The notes below the pieces were generated by a model. The model worked only from the letters and a program-made list of their open reading frames with translations, made no database searches and was not told the origin of the DNA. From NCBI GenBank assembly GCA_028280285.1, contig JANQMA010000047.1:1-36895 (forward strand): a stretch of 36,895 nucleotides of DNA, given 5' to 3'. The position numbers and the translations under genes are program-made. Position 1 is the stretch's first letter; each line of letters starts with the position of its first letter. The DNA is from Candidatus Omnitrophota bacterium (GTDB lineage: Bacteria; Omnitrophota; Gorgyraeia; Zapsychrales; Zapsychraceae). Below, in pieces: positions 25,242 through 33,241 of this stretch.

Positions 25242-25269
25242 AGTATACACCCCGGGTGCGTTATTGCAA
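25242..25269 (-). promoter_or_regulatory. Promoter of the 78-residue gene
   Basis: On the minus strand TTGCAA (25264-25269), a 16-bp spacer and TATACT (25242-25247). The -35 box overlaps the last codons of the upstream gene. The leader is about 40 nt. Confidence 0.65.
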
Positions 25270-25764
25270 CTCACACCGATTATTTTTGCATATCCCTTTT
25301 CTGCCTTTCAGCCTTTTTATCTGACCATAGATAAAGTTCAAACTATCATTTTTCCCACTCAAACAATCATAACTCGCCAGGCAGTACTGAGGATCCTGAA
25401 AATACTCTGCTTCAGGAAAAACAGATTTAATTTCTCTACTCACCGCATCAATCAATAATGTAACACTCAGCCTTCCATCATGGTCAATGCACCGCGGGTT
25501 TATTTCATACTTCACCACCCACGCCTCATCAATGCATGTCACCCAATCGGTGTCACACGGACGCACCACCTGCTTTGTCATGCATTGCACATAGCCGCCT
25601 TCTTGCAAAGCATAAAAGCTTTTCACCGCCTCCGTTTTTTCAGCTATAGTCAGGGCCTGTTTCTGGGATATAGGTTTATTCCTATCGCTCACTAAACCAA
25701 GCCAAATAACTGCAACCCAAAATAAGATGAATAAAACAAGTGAAATTTTACGGCTGGTATACAT
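25261..25764 (-). CDS. Membrane-anchored cysteine-containing protein, unrecognised
   Basis: 167 residues. One N-terminal membrane segment at about 8-24 (V-L-F-I-L-F-W-V-A-V-I-W-L-G) leaves the rest outside the cytoplasm. It has eight Cys in that domain, including C-D-T-D-W-V-T-C, Y-C-L-A-S-Y-D-C and C-K-N-N-R-C, compatible with disulfides. Its ATG overlaps the stop of the SLC12-like transporter as TAATG, so it is probably translated with it. It may be an accessory of that transporter; this is inference from coupling only. Confidence 0.8.
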   Translation of the reverse strand: MYTSRKISLVLFILFWVAVIWLGLVSDRNKPISQKQALTIAEKTEAVKSFYALQEGGYVQCMTKQVVRPCDTDWVTCIDEAWVVKYEINPRCIDHDGRLSVTLLIDAVSREIKSVFPEAEYFQDPQYCLASYDCLSGKNDSLNFIYGQIKRLKGRKGICKNNRCELQ

Positions 25765-27875
25765 TACGCCAGTGCACTTTCATGTTTAGAGTCTCTTAAA
25801 AATAGTACCGATGTGCGGCATAGGCCGGCTACCCGGCGCACCATCGTAATATCCTGAACCTCCTGCATCCCAAAAATATTAATATCCGCCACAGGCGCTT
25901 GTGTAAGCGCATCTTCAAACCGGCCAACGATAACCTCGATCTCTACATCTAGCGGCATGCGCATGATTTCTTTCATACGATTAAGATACGCAATCGCCTC
26001 AGCCTTTTCATGCGCGTTGTAAACTACCTGCACAATGCGAAGCTTCCCTCGCCAATTTCTTTGCAGCTGTAAGGCCATCAAAACCGACAAATCAATATTG
26101 GGGCTCTGCTGGCGGATCCATAGGTTAACCATCTCTTCCTTACCCAGGCCAACACGATGATCATATTCAAGCAGTATCAAGCCCAAGCCGTCCTCTGATG
26201 CTCTACTTAGAATACTTGTTGTTTGTGTATCTTTTTCCTCATCTTCATCGATAAAATAGAAAAGTGTGTTGGGCGGGAAAAACATACCCTCAATAACCTG
26301 CATCACACCTTTGCATCCTTCCAGGAAATCCCTATGCTGCATAACAGTCGTTTCGACAAATATATTGTCCTCTCTTAAACGCTTGACCGATTGGGCCAAC
26401 TTTTCTCGTTCATTGACAATCGAAGCAAACGGACTGACAATCGAAAAAGCGGTCACGCGGCCAGAGGGCTCGACAATGCTTTTAATAAGGGGTATGGCCT
26501 CGTCAAACTTCTTAAGATCACTCACCGGCACGAGAAAATTCGGTTTCCAAATTTTGGGATAATAGGGAAGCTTGCTTGCCGCCTTAGCAAACACTTCAGC
26601 CAAATAAATTAGCATACCGCTACGAATATCCGGCGAATAAAGACTTTCCTGTTTACGCAGAAGAATCCAATAGGTTGCGGCAATAATCAAAAGAGCGATC
26701 AAACCAAAACGCATATCCAAAATAAACATAACCGACAAACATCCCAAGGCACCAAGAAACGAAACCCAGCGTGACACTCTAAACGTTGGTCTAAAGCTAA
26801 TAATCCCCATTGATTGTTCGATCAAAACAGTCAAATTAATCATCCCGTAAGTGATCATAAAAAACATCGTCAAAAGCCCGGCGATTTGATCAAGCGAACC
26901 ATACAGAATTGTGACAAGCGTAATGAGTGCGGTAAAAAGAATAGCGGTTGTCGGTTCGCCCTTTTCATTAACCCTTTTAAAGCTTCCGCCTAAAGGAACA
27001 ACTCTGTGTTTGCCGAGCGCAAGCAAAACACGTGGCGCGGCAACAAGCATGCCCAGCGCCGAGGATAATGTGGCCCCCAATATACCCATAATCACAACCC
27101 ATTGCCAGCGCCCCAACTCAATGGCAATGCTATTATTGACCATCAGTTCATTCGCACTGACATGTGTGGCAAAAAATATCGCCAGTGCTGCATAAATAAC
27201 AAAACTGACACCAATCGCCCATAATGTGCCCTTCGGTATGGCATGCCGCGGTTCGGCTAATTCCCCCGACATGGATGCCCCGGCCAGAATACCGGTAACC
27301 GCCGGGAAGAATATCGCAAAGGCATACCAAAAATTATCCCCGCTAAAATTGTCCCAAGGCTTAATTGTAATAGCCGGATAGTTACTATTACCAAGAAAAA
27401 TCGCAACAATAGACAGCCCAATGATCGCCATAATCAAATACTGAAGACGAAACGCAAACTTAGCACTGACATACGTAACAATCAAAAGCACAGCCCATAG
27501 AATAATGGAAACCAAAAGCGGATCATGATCGGAAAATAAAAACTGCCAGCATTCGGCAAACCCCGCGATATAAAAGGCCACCGAAATCGCTTGCGAGATA
27601 TAAAGCGGTATGCCAATAGCGCCGCCCGCCTCAATACCAAGCGACTTGGAAATAATCGAATACGCCCCACCGGCGCCTATACGAATGTTAGTGACAACAC
27701 TCGACATAGACAGCGTCGTGGATAAGGTAATCAGATTGGATAAGACAATAATGATAAGCGTCCCGGCGAGGCCAACGGTCCCGACAACCCAGCCTAAGCG
27801 TAGATACATGATGACACCGAGAATACTTAAAAGGCATGGAGTAAATACGCCTTCGAATGTGGAGAACTTTCTCAT
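25764..27875 (-). CDS. SLC12-like (cation-chloride cotransporter family) APC transporter
   Basis: 703 residues. The opening F-E-G-V-F-T-P-C-L-L-S-I-L-G-V-I-M-Y-L-R-L-G and the segment G-A-G-G-A-Y-S-I-I-S-K-S-L-G match the core of bacterial and animal SLC12 proteins. About 12 membrane segments lie within 1-410. A large cytoplasmic C-terminal domain (about 430-703) is present as in SLC12, which separates it from ordinary amino acid permeases. The probable substrates are Na/K with chloride, but substrate is not readable from sequence. The ATG at 27875 has no ribosome site; TACAAT lies 7 nt upstream, so a leaderless start is possible. Confidence 0.85.
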   Translation of the reverse strand: MRKFSTFEGVFTPCLLSILGVIMYLRLGWVVGTVGLAGTLIIIVLSNLITLSTTLSMSSVVTNIRIGAGGAYSIISKSLGIEAGGAIGIPLYISQAISVAFYIAGFAECWQFLFSDHDPLLVSIILWAVLLIVTYVSAKFAFRLQYLIMAIIGLSIVAIFLGNSNYPAITIKPWDNFSGDNFWYAFAIFFPAVTGILAGASMSGELAEPRHAIPKGTLWAIGVSFVIYAALAIFFATHVSANELMVNNSIAIELGRWQWVVIMGILGATLSSALGMLVAAPRVLLALGKHRVVPLGGSFKRVNEKGEPTTAILFTALITLVTILYGSLDQIAGLLTMFFMITYGMINLTVLIEQSMGIISFRPTFRVSRWVSFLGALGCLSVMFILDMRFGLIALLIIAATYWILLRKQESLYSPDIRSGMLIYLAEVFAKAASKLPYYPKIWKPNFLVPVSDLKKFDEAIPLIKSIVEPSGRVTAFSIVSPFASIVNEREKLAQSVKRLREDNIFVETTVMQHRDFLEGCKGVMQVIEGMFFPPNTLFYFIDEDEEKDTQTTSILSRASEDGLGLILLEYDHRVGLGKEEMVNLWIRQQSPNIDLSVLMALQLQRNWRGKLRIVQVVYNAHEKAEAIAYLNRMKEIMRMPLDVEIEVIVGRFEDALTQAPVADINIFGMQEVQDITMVRRVAGLCRTSVLFLRDSKHESALA

Positions 27876-27926
27876 ATGTAAAATTGTAAAAGTGGTAAAG
27901 TGGTATTCATAAGTAAATTGATAATT

Positions 27927-28078
27927 GGTGGTAGAGTGGTAATAAAAATTTAAAAAATAATAGAAAAAAATAATATTAATGATGAAAGATTTCAGGTTAA
28001 AATTTAATAAATTAATTTTAACCCTTTACCTCACACCTTTAACCTTTTTACCACTCTATCACTCTACCACTATATCAC
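27927..28078. repeat. Quasi-palindrome, GTGGTAGA octamer type
   Basis: GGTAGAGTGGTAA (27930-27942) and TTACCACTCTATC (28049-28061) pair at 12 of 13 positions. The right side continues as inverse copies of GTGGTAGA / GTGATAGA up to the tatC stop. Between the arms is about 100 bp of A/T-rich sequence. The period here is 8 rather than 7. Confidence 0.65.
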
Positions 28079-28836
28079 CCTGTCGGTCTTTTTCCCTTTA
28101 GTCGAATTATTAGCAACCCTATTTCGTATAGTATGATCAAAGGCCCTGCCATCATTAACTGTGTAACAAAATCAGGCGGTGTAATAATCGCACTTAGAAT
28201 CAAAATAATTACAATCGCGTAGCGTCGCTGTTGTTGTAAAAATTCGGCTGTCGCAATACCGATATGCGATAGAAACAACATAACAAGCGGAAGCTCAAAG
28301 ACAACACCAAATGCTAAAATAAGTGTCCCGACAAACGAAACATAGTTTTTGATGGTTATCATCGGCACAATATTTTCTGTTGAAAATCCGAGCAAAAAAT
28401 TAAGTGCAATCGGAATAATCACAAAATAAGCAAACACCCCCCCGGCTAAAAAAAGAAAAAGCGAGCAAGGACCATAAAACAAAATGCGTTTGGCCTCCTG
28501 TGGTCTAAGTCCAAGGCCGACAAAACGCCATACATGAAAAAGAGTAAACGGAAACGATATAAGACAGCCGGCAAAAAGGGCCAGAACAATGCGCGCCAAA
28601 AACGCATCCGATGGCGCAGTAAAAACCAGGTTACCGACCGGCTCTGTAATAAAGGCTAAAATATGATCAACAAAAACATAAGATACAGCGGAACAGAGAA
28701 TAACCGCGGCAAAGATCTGGACCAGGCGCGCGCGAAGCTCATCGATATGTTCAAATACAGTCATGGATGATTCTTTGCGGGAAATGAGTTCGGGAGAGAT
28801 ATCGTCCGATTGTTTTTCTTCGGTACTATGTGGCAT
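28075..28836 (-). CDS. tatC: Sec-independent protein translocase TatC
   Basis: 253 residues. It is the multi-spanning receptor for twin-arginine signal peptides. A cytoplasmic N-tail is followed by E-H-I-D-E-L-R-A-R-L at 29-38, the family hallmark, and six membrane segments. The ATG at 28836 overlaps the end of tatA by 11 nt; an internal ATG at codon 25 is an alternative start. The stop is TGA, evidence that UGA is a stop in this genome. Confidence 0.95.
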   Translation of the reverse strand: MPHSTEEKQSDDISPELISRKESSMTVFEHIDELRARLVQIFAAVILCSAVSYVFVDHILAFITEPVGNLVFTAPSDAFLARIVLALFAGCLISFPFTLFHVWRFVGLGLRPQEAKRILFYGPCSLFLFLAGGVFAYFVIIPIALNFLLGFSTENIVPMITIKNYVSFVGTLILAFGVVFELPLVMLFLSHIGIATAEFLQQQRRYAIVIILILSAIITPPDFVTQLMMAGPLIILYEIGLLIIRLKGKRPTG

Positions 28837-28987
28837 CGGTATTATCTTCTGAATCTTTGGATGCTTTTTTAAAGGCGCGGATGGCCTTGCCGATGGCGCT
28901 GCCTATTTCCGGTATTTTTTTAGCTCCAAACAAAATCACAATAACCAAAACAACAATAATAATTTCCGGGGCGCCAATATGTCCCAT
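28826..28987 (-). CDS. tatA: TatA/TatE-type translocase subunit
   Basis: 53 residues. One membrane helix (E-I-I-I-V-V-L-V-I-V-I-L) is followed by the family hinge F-G-A-K-K-I-P-E-I-G and an amphipathic helix G-S-A-I-G-K-A-I-R-A-F-K-K. The ATG at 28987 has AGGAGG 6 nt upstream. It overlaps tatC by 11 nt, giving a tatA-tatC pair with no separate tatB here. Confidence 0.95.
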   Translation of the reverse strand: MGHIGAPEIIIVVLVIVILFGAKKIPEIGSAIGKAIRAFKKASKDSEDNTDAT

Positions 28988-29051
28988 AACATCCTCCTAG
29001 TATTAATACTAATGATATATGATGTGAATAAATAGTGCCAGGTACTTTTTT

Positions 29052-29450
29052 TTATTTATTCGCAACCACTTTGTAGTAGTCGCCTGTTTCAAACATTTCT
29101 TTACCCATATCCGGGGCAACATAAGAAATGCTCTCAAAGGTAATATCGACCTCAACTTCCCCGATATAACGATCACCATGAAACACTAGCAATTTCGAGC
29201 CAGGCACTACACCATGCGCCGCACCGAGTGTCACAATATATTGTTCTGTTGTGCGGTCCACCCAAAGGTAGCCCTCATCATCTATTTCTGGATCCTGTAT
29301 AGCCACCTCAGATACAGCCGGAGGCTGATTTTTCATAATTTCTTTTCTTTCAATATCTTTGGGCTCTTCTAAATTTTTGAAGAAAAAAATAAAGATAAAA
29401 CCAGCGAGAATAATAACAAGAAGAAGAATTTTTTGAGGACGGCTTAACAT
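29052..29450 (-). CDS. Membrane-anchored protein with small beta domain, unrecognised
   Basis: 132 residues from the ATG at 29450; a GTG at 29462 is the alternative start. There is one N-terminal membrane helix at about 7-24. A linker follows, then a beta-rich domain from about 63: G-A-A-H-G-V-V-P-G-S-K-L-L-V-F, then Y-I-G-E-V-E-V. This last pattern resembles small beta domains in flagellar-assembly or MreC-like proteins, but the match is too weak to name. It precedes tatA on the same strand and has its own promoter upstream. Confidence 0.75.
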   Translation of the reverse strand: MLSRPQKILLLVIILAGFIFIFFFKNLEEPKDIERKEIMKNQPPAVSEVAIQDPEIDDEGYLWVDRTTEQYIVTLGAAHGVVPGSKLLVFHGDRYIGEVEVDITFESISYVAPDMGKEMFETGDYYKVVANK

Positions 29451-29483
29451 AGTAGGCCCCACGAGAGGATTTTAATTTTCCTC

Positions 29484-29512
29484 ATTGTGGCATATTGCCT
29501 TCTCATGGTCAA
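29484..29512 (-). promoter_or_regulatory. Promoter upstream of the membrane-anchored protein
   Basis: On the minus strand TTGACC (29507-29512), a 17-bp spacer and CACAAT (29484-29489). The leader is about 27 nt to the ATG at 29450. It may also drive tatA-tatC. Confidence 0.55.
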
Positions 29513-29559
29513 GCATGCTGTAGGGGGCTATAAATTTCTGTCTTTTTTCTGCCTTGGCC

Positions 29560-29685
29560 TTGTCAACCGTAGAAAATGTGGCATACTTAATTTTAGAAAA
29601 GGAGGATGCGTTGATAGCGGAAGCAATCAAGGCCTATCACCTTACATCAACACCGCCCTAATGATACTTGGGTGGTGTTTTTGTT
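29560..29685 (+). ncRNA. Candidate short transcript (sRNA or leader ORF) ending in a terminator
   Basis: TTGTCA (29560-29565) and a weak CATACT (29582-29587) could start a plus-strand RNA of about 90 nt that ends at the terminator at 29649-29685. Inside is AAAAGGAGG followed by TTG at 29611, opening a 16-codon frame whose stop (29659-29661) falls in the terminator loop. TTGATAG can pair with CTATCA, or GTTGAT with ATCAAC, giving competing folds. It could be a small RNA or a leader-peptide device. No gene follows on the plus strand, which argues against attenuation. Confidence 0.35.
29649..29685 (+). terminator. Intrinsic terminator
   Basis: AACACCGCCC pairs with GGGTGGTGT (one G-T pair) across an 11-nt loop and is followed by TTTTTGTTT. 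No annotated plus-strand gene precedes it, which is what suggests a small transcript here. Confidence 0.7.
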
Positions 29686-29743
29686 TATATTTCCCTCCGG
29701 GAAATATAAACACCCGACCGAGTCAACGCCCAACTGGGCGTTG
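29683..29743. repeat. Two perfect tandem hairpins
   Basis: GTTTATATTTCCC (29683-29695), a 3-nt loop, then its exact inverse (29699-29711): a 13-bp stem. Twelve bases on, CAACGCCC (29724-29731), loop AACT and GGGCGTTG (29736-29743) form an 8-bp stem that also begins direct repeat R1. Confidence 0.85.
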
Positions 29744-30042
29744 TTACGAGGTGGGTATCTCATAATATCCCAATAAACAAGCGCAGTATTGCAGTGAAGC
29801 AGGTTTTTTCATAAATTCAACCAGTAGGTAGTATTCTTCGCTCAAATCGAAGCCAATAGTAATTGGCGAGATTAATAAACAGTCCTCGCGTAATTTTTCC
29901 CTGAAAAATTTACGCTGCGGAACTCGCTCGGGAACACTACCTACTGTTTTTGGTATAAAATGAAAACTGGGCGTTGTTACGAAGTGGGTATCTCATAATA
30001 TTCTAATAAACAAGCCGCACGCAGTATTGTACGAAGCAGGTT
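29732..30042. repeat. Pair of ~75-bp direct repeats (R1, R2) flanking structured repeat B
   Basis: R1 at 29732-29806 and R2 at 29965-30042 share AACTGGGCGTTGTTACGA, then GTGGGTATCTCATAATAT, AATAAACAAGC, GCAGTATTG and GAAGCAGGTT, with small indels. A truncated relative follows copy C (AGCTGGAGGTTGTTGCGAAG, 33461-33480). Together with the hairpins and copy B this accounts for nearly all of the 600-bp gene-free stretch before metE. Confidence 0.85.
29819..29949. repeat. Structured repeat family, copy B
   Basis: Outer arms AACCAGTAGGTAGTATTC (29819-29836) and GAACACTACCTACTGTTT (29932-29949) pair with two mismatches. Inside are TTCGCTCA, an extra small hairpin found only here (CCAAT/ATTGG), ACAGTCCTCGC, the copy-specific inner stem GTAATTTTT/AAAAATTTAC and the invariant TGCGGAACTCGCTCGGGAA at 29916-29934. 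Confidence 0.9.
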
Positions 30043-30053
30043 CCACTTAAGGC

Positions 30054-32384
30054 TTATCCACGCAATTGCCGCGCGCATTCCACCATATTAGCCAGTGAAG
30101 GCTTAACCTCTTCCCATTGGCGTGTCTTTAGACCACAATCCGGATTAACCCAAAGGTTATCCCCCGGAATAAGCTCTTTAGCCTTATTCATAAGATTGGT
30201 CATCTCTTTTGTATGAGGCACACGCGGGGAATGAATATCATACACACCCGGGCCGATTTCATTAGGATACTTAAAGTTAACAAAAGCATCCAAGAGTTCC
30301 ATATTCGAACGCGATGTCTCTATGGTAATCACATCCGCATCTAAATCGGCAATGGCCTCAATGATATCATTAAATTCAGAATAACACATATGTGTATGAA
30401 TCTGCGTATCATTGCGAACACCACACGAAGAAAGACGAAAGGCCTTAACCGCCCAGTTCAGATAATCATCCCAATCGGAACGTCTGAGCGGCAGACCTTC
30501 ACGGAATGCCGGTTCATCAATTTGAATCACCGCAATACCGACTTTTTCAAGATCAACCACTTCATCGCGAATCGCGAGTCCAATTTGATACGCCGTCTGC
30601 GAACGCGGTTGATCATCACGGACAAAACTCCATTGCAGAATCGTCACAGGACCGGTTAACATCCCCTTCATTGGTTTATCGGTCAGCGTTTGAGCGTACT
30701 CTGACCAATACGTCGTCATTGGTTTGGCGCGGTAAACATCCCCGAATATAACCGGAGGCTTAACATAGCGTGATCCGTAACTTTGCACCCAGCCATGTTG
30801 AGTGAATGCAAACCCTTCAAGATTCTCGCCAAAATATTCAACCATATCATTACGTTCAAACTCACCGTGCACAGGAACATCAATGCCAATCTCGTCTTGG
30901 AAAGAAATACACTTGCGTATTTCTTCCTTTATAAAGGCATCATACTCTTCATTGGATATTGTCCCCTTTTTCCAATCCGCACGCGCCTGACGCACTTCCT
31001 TTGTTTGCGGAAACGAACCAATGGTTGTCGTTGGATAGGCCGGTAGATGTAATTTCTCGGCTTGTTCCACTTTACGCTTTTCAAACACAGCCTGGCGCGC
31101 ATAGTCACTTTCTTTAATCGCGGCATACCGCTTTTTAACTTCTTGATTGTGAATCTTGGTGCTTTGACGACGTGATTCAATGGCTACTTGATTATTCTGA
31201 AGTATATTATCTTCAGCCGTCCCATTTACAATATTCGCCAAGTCCACTGCCTCAACCAATTTTTGATCGGCAAAGGCAAGCCAATTTTTTAAATCTGTAT
31301 CCAACTCCGTTTCATTATCGAGTGTTACTGGCGAATGAAGGAGTGAACAAGATGTCCCTACCCATAAACGATCCGATCCAACTTTATCTTTGGCCTTTCT
31401 TAAGGTAGCAATAGAAGATGTATAATCGTTTTTCCAAATATTACGTCCATCAATAACCCCTAAAGAGAGCACCTTATCTTCAGGAAAAACATTAAGCAGC
31501 TGATCCAGTTCATTCCCAGCGCGTGTCACATCATAATGCAAACCATCAACAGGTAAGGAACAAAATGATGATAAATTGTCACGTAATTCACCAAAATAAG
31601 TGGTCACAATTAATTTTGTATTACCAGCCGCCTTTTTAAGGCGTGTGTAGGCATTGTTAAGTCCCTCTTTTTGCACATCATTTAAATCCAGTGCAAAAAT
31701 AGGCTCGTCAAACTGAATCCACTCGGCACCTTGTTCGCCTAGCTTACCGACAATCTCTTCATACACATCAAGCAGGCGGTCAAGCAACTCAAATCGGTCA
31801 TAATCCGGATTTGCTTTGTCTTGAACCTTACCTAAAGTCAAATAAGTAAGCGGTCCGATTAAAACAGGTTTAGCATTAATCCCTAAGTCTTTCGCCTCTT
31901 GAAATTCATCAAAAACTTTGGCCGATGCCAGACGAAATGTTGTATCAGCTGAAAATTCAGGTACGATAAAATGATAATTGGTGTCAAACCATTTGGTCAT
32001 TTCACTGGCAAAGGTAGAAATCTTATTCGTCTGACAATCTTTTTCATCTTCAGCGAGAGTAGCAACATCCCGCGTCCCGCGGGCCACAAGAAAAGCGGTA
32101 TCGAGATCAAGATTATCCCCTTTTGCTACCTCAAAACGTTTCGGGATATTTCCCAGAATACAGCTCATATCGAGGACTTGATCATAAAAACTAAAATCAT
32201 TGACCGGGATAAGGTCAATGCCAGCCTTTTTTTGCTTCAACCAATTCGTTTTTCGAATATCCCGACCAACCTGTTTCAATTCTTCAAGCGTAATACGCCC
32301 TTTCCAATATTTCTCTGTTGCTTTTTTAAGTTCCCGCTTTGCGCCAATGCGCGGATAACCTAATACATTTGATTTAACACTCAT
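30054..32384 (-). CDS. metE: Cobalamin-independent methionine synthase
   Basis: 776 residues, full length. It transfers methyl from methyltetrahydrofolate (polyglutamate) to homocysteine without B12. The N-terminal G-Y-P-R-I-G and K-K-A-x-E-x-Y-W-K-G are typical. The zinc site is intact, with H665 and C667 in H-T-H-M-C-Y-S-E-F, E689 in T-I-E-T-S-R-S and C750 in N-P-D-C-G-L-K-T-R. The ATG at 32384 has AAAGGAG. A cobalamin riboswitch lies directly upstream, so it is presumably shut off when B12 is available. Confidence 0.97.
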   Translation of the reverse strand: MSVKSNVLGYPRIGAKRELKKATEKYWKGRITLEELKQVGRDIRKTNWLKQKKAGIDLIPVNDFSFYDQVLDMSCILGNIPKRFEVAKGDNLDLDTAFLVARGTRDVATLAEDEKDCQTNKISTFASEMTKWFDTNYHFIVPEFSADTTFRLASAKVFDEFQEAKDLGINAKPVLIGPLTYLTLGKVQDKANPDYDRFELLDRLLDVYEEIVGKLGEQGAEWIQFDEPIFALDLNDVQKEGLNNAYTRLKKAAGNTKLIVTTYFGELRDNLSSFCSLPVDGLHYDVTRAGNELDQLLNVFPEDKVLSLGVIDGRNIWKNDYTSSIATLRKAKDKVGSDRLWVGTSCSLLHSPVTLDNETELDTDLKNWLAFADQKLVEAVDLANIVNGTAEDNILQNNQVAIESRRQSTKIHNQEVKKRYAAIKESDYARQAVFEKRKVEQAEKLHLPAYPTTTIGSFPQTKEVRQARADWKKGTISNEEYDAFIKEEIRKCISFQDEIGIDVPVHGEFERNDMVEYFGENLEGFAFTQHGWVQSYGSRYVKPPVIFGDVYRAKPMTTYWSEYAQTLTDKPMKGMLTGPVTILQWSFVRDDQPRSQTAYQIGLAIRDEVVDLEKVGIAVIQIDEPAFREGLPLRRSDWDDYLNWAVKAFRLSSCGVRNDTQIHTHMCYSEFNDIIEAIADLDADVITIETSRSNMELLDAFVNFKYPNEIGPGVYDIHSPRVPHTKEMTNLMNKAKELIPGDNLWVNPDCGLKTRQWEEVKPSLANMVECARQLRG

Positions 32385-32409
32385 AATTCATCTCCTTTAC
32401 TCGGAAGGT

Positions 32410-32505
32410 TGTGACACGATAAAGGCATTCGGACTTGTCTCTTGTTGAGCATTACCGTTGCCGGACAGCCTGCGATTCTCACGCAACTTTCCCTTTATCC
32501 TGTTT
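32410..32505 (-). promoter_or_regulatory. Compact cobalamin riboswitch controlling metE
   Basis: Read on the minus strand, P1 is GATAAAGG (32492-32499) with CCTTTATC (32418-32425). Inside, in the order seen in cobalamin riboswitches, are GGGAA, a TGCG/CGCA stem around GTGAGAATC, then GGCTGTCCGGCAACGGTAA and finally AAGTCCGAATGCC. The core is under 100 nt, lacking large peripheral arms, so it may be a class II-like form. CCTT just after P1 could pair with the AAGG of the metE ribosome site, pointing to translational control. An S-box was considered, but the order of conserved boxes does not fit. Confidence 0.82.
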
Positions 32506-32512
32506 TTAAATT

Positions 32513-33235
32513 TTATTTGTTAAATTTATATATGTTGATCTTCTTACTTAACTGAGGGATGCTTATATCGGGAATTTTCTTAAATGTATGCTTACCCTTT
32601 AAAGAAGATTTTACTTCCTCACTAATGCCAACACCCCTTTTGACTTTTTGAGAAAAAGTATTCATTAGTAAAAACGATTTATTAACAGCATCGCCATAAA
32701 TATCACGGGATGCATAATCGGCATGACCAACGACGCCAAAATAAATTTCGCCACTGTTGAGGAAAACAACTATTTCTTTATCGAGATTGATGCGGTCAAT
32801 GTCCCGGGCCGCTTTTAAAGCCCTATCGGCATGGTCTACCCCGGAGAAAAAACACAAAAATCCGTCGCCCGTGTACTTGACCGGAACCCCGCCATAATTA
32901 AGCACGACCTCGGTCATATGCTGAAATATCACATTAGTCCATTGGGCCAGCTCCTTGGCCGACAACTGCACGCCTTTTTGGGCAAAGCGGTTGAGGCTTG
33001 AGGCAAATACGGTCGCCTCAAAGACATCGCGCTTTTCTTCATTCATACCGAGGAGATCGTCCAAAGAAACATCGAAAAGCTGGGCGATTTTCTTAATCAG
33101 AAAGATATCCGGAAAGTTCTCATCCTTCTCCCATTTGGAGACGGCCTGAGGGCTGACTCTGAGGCTATTCGCCAGATCAAGCTGCTTAAGCCCGAACTTT
33201 TTTCTTAATTGTTTAATCCGTGCGCCGATCTTCAT
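32513..33235 (-). CDS. XRE helix-turn-helix fused to a degenerate class III nucleotidyl cyclase domain
   Basis: 240 residues. Residues 1-63 are an XRE/Cro-type DNA-binding domain (R-I-K-Q-L-R-K-K-F-G-L-K-Q, S-P-Q-A-V-S-K-W-E). Residues ~74-235 are a class III cyclase homology domain: G-G-V-P-V-K-Y-T-G-D-G-F at 115-126 and Y-G-D-A-V-N at 180-185. The first metal Asp (family F-x-D-I) is S79, and the transition-state Arg four residues after N185 is L189, so catalysis is doubtful while nucleotide binding could remain. It looks like a one-component regulator. There is no ribosome site; the promoter sits directly before the ATG, suggesting a leaderless mRNA. metE and its riboswitch lie just downstream. 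Confidence 0.85.
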   Translation of the reverse strand: MKIGARIKQLRKKFGLKQLDLANSLRVSPQAVSKWEKDENFPDIFLIKKIAQLFDVSLDDLLGMNEEKRDVFEATVFASSLNRFAQKGVQLSAKELAQWTNVIFQHMTEVVLNYGGVPVKYTGDGFLCFFSGVDHADRALKAARDIDRINLDKEIVVFLNSGEIYFGVVGHADYASRDIYGDAVNKSFLLMNTFSQKVKRGVGISEEVKSSLKGKHTFKKIPDISIPQLSKKINIYKFNK

Positions 33236-33241
33236 AGTCTA

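Noticed and set aside
29640-29685. T-box leader
   Set aside because: GGGTGGTG beside the terminator recalls a T-box, but the full AGGGTGGNACCGCG sequence and specifier stem are absent and no aminoacyl-tRNA or amino acid gene follows.
29819-29949. Integron attC sites or a MITE for the A-C elements
   Set aside because: No R'/R'' core boxes or integrase, no visible target-site duplication, and the inner stem is not conserved in sequence as expected for recent MITE copies.
32410-32505. S-box (SAM-I) riboswitch upstream of metE
   Set aside because: CCGGCAAC is shared, but GTGAGAATC precedes it, and the closing P1 helix follows AAGTCCGAATGCC, which is the cobalamin order.
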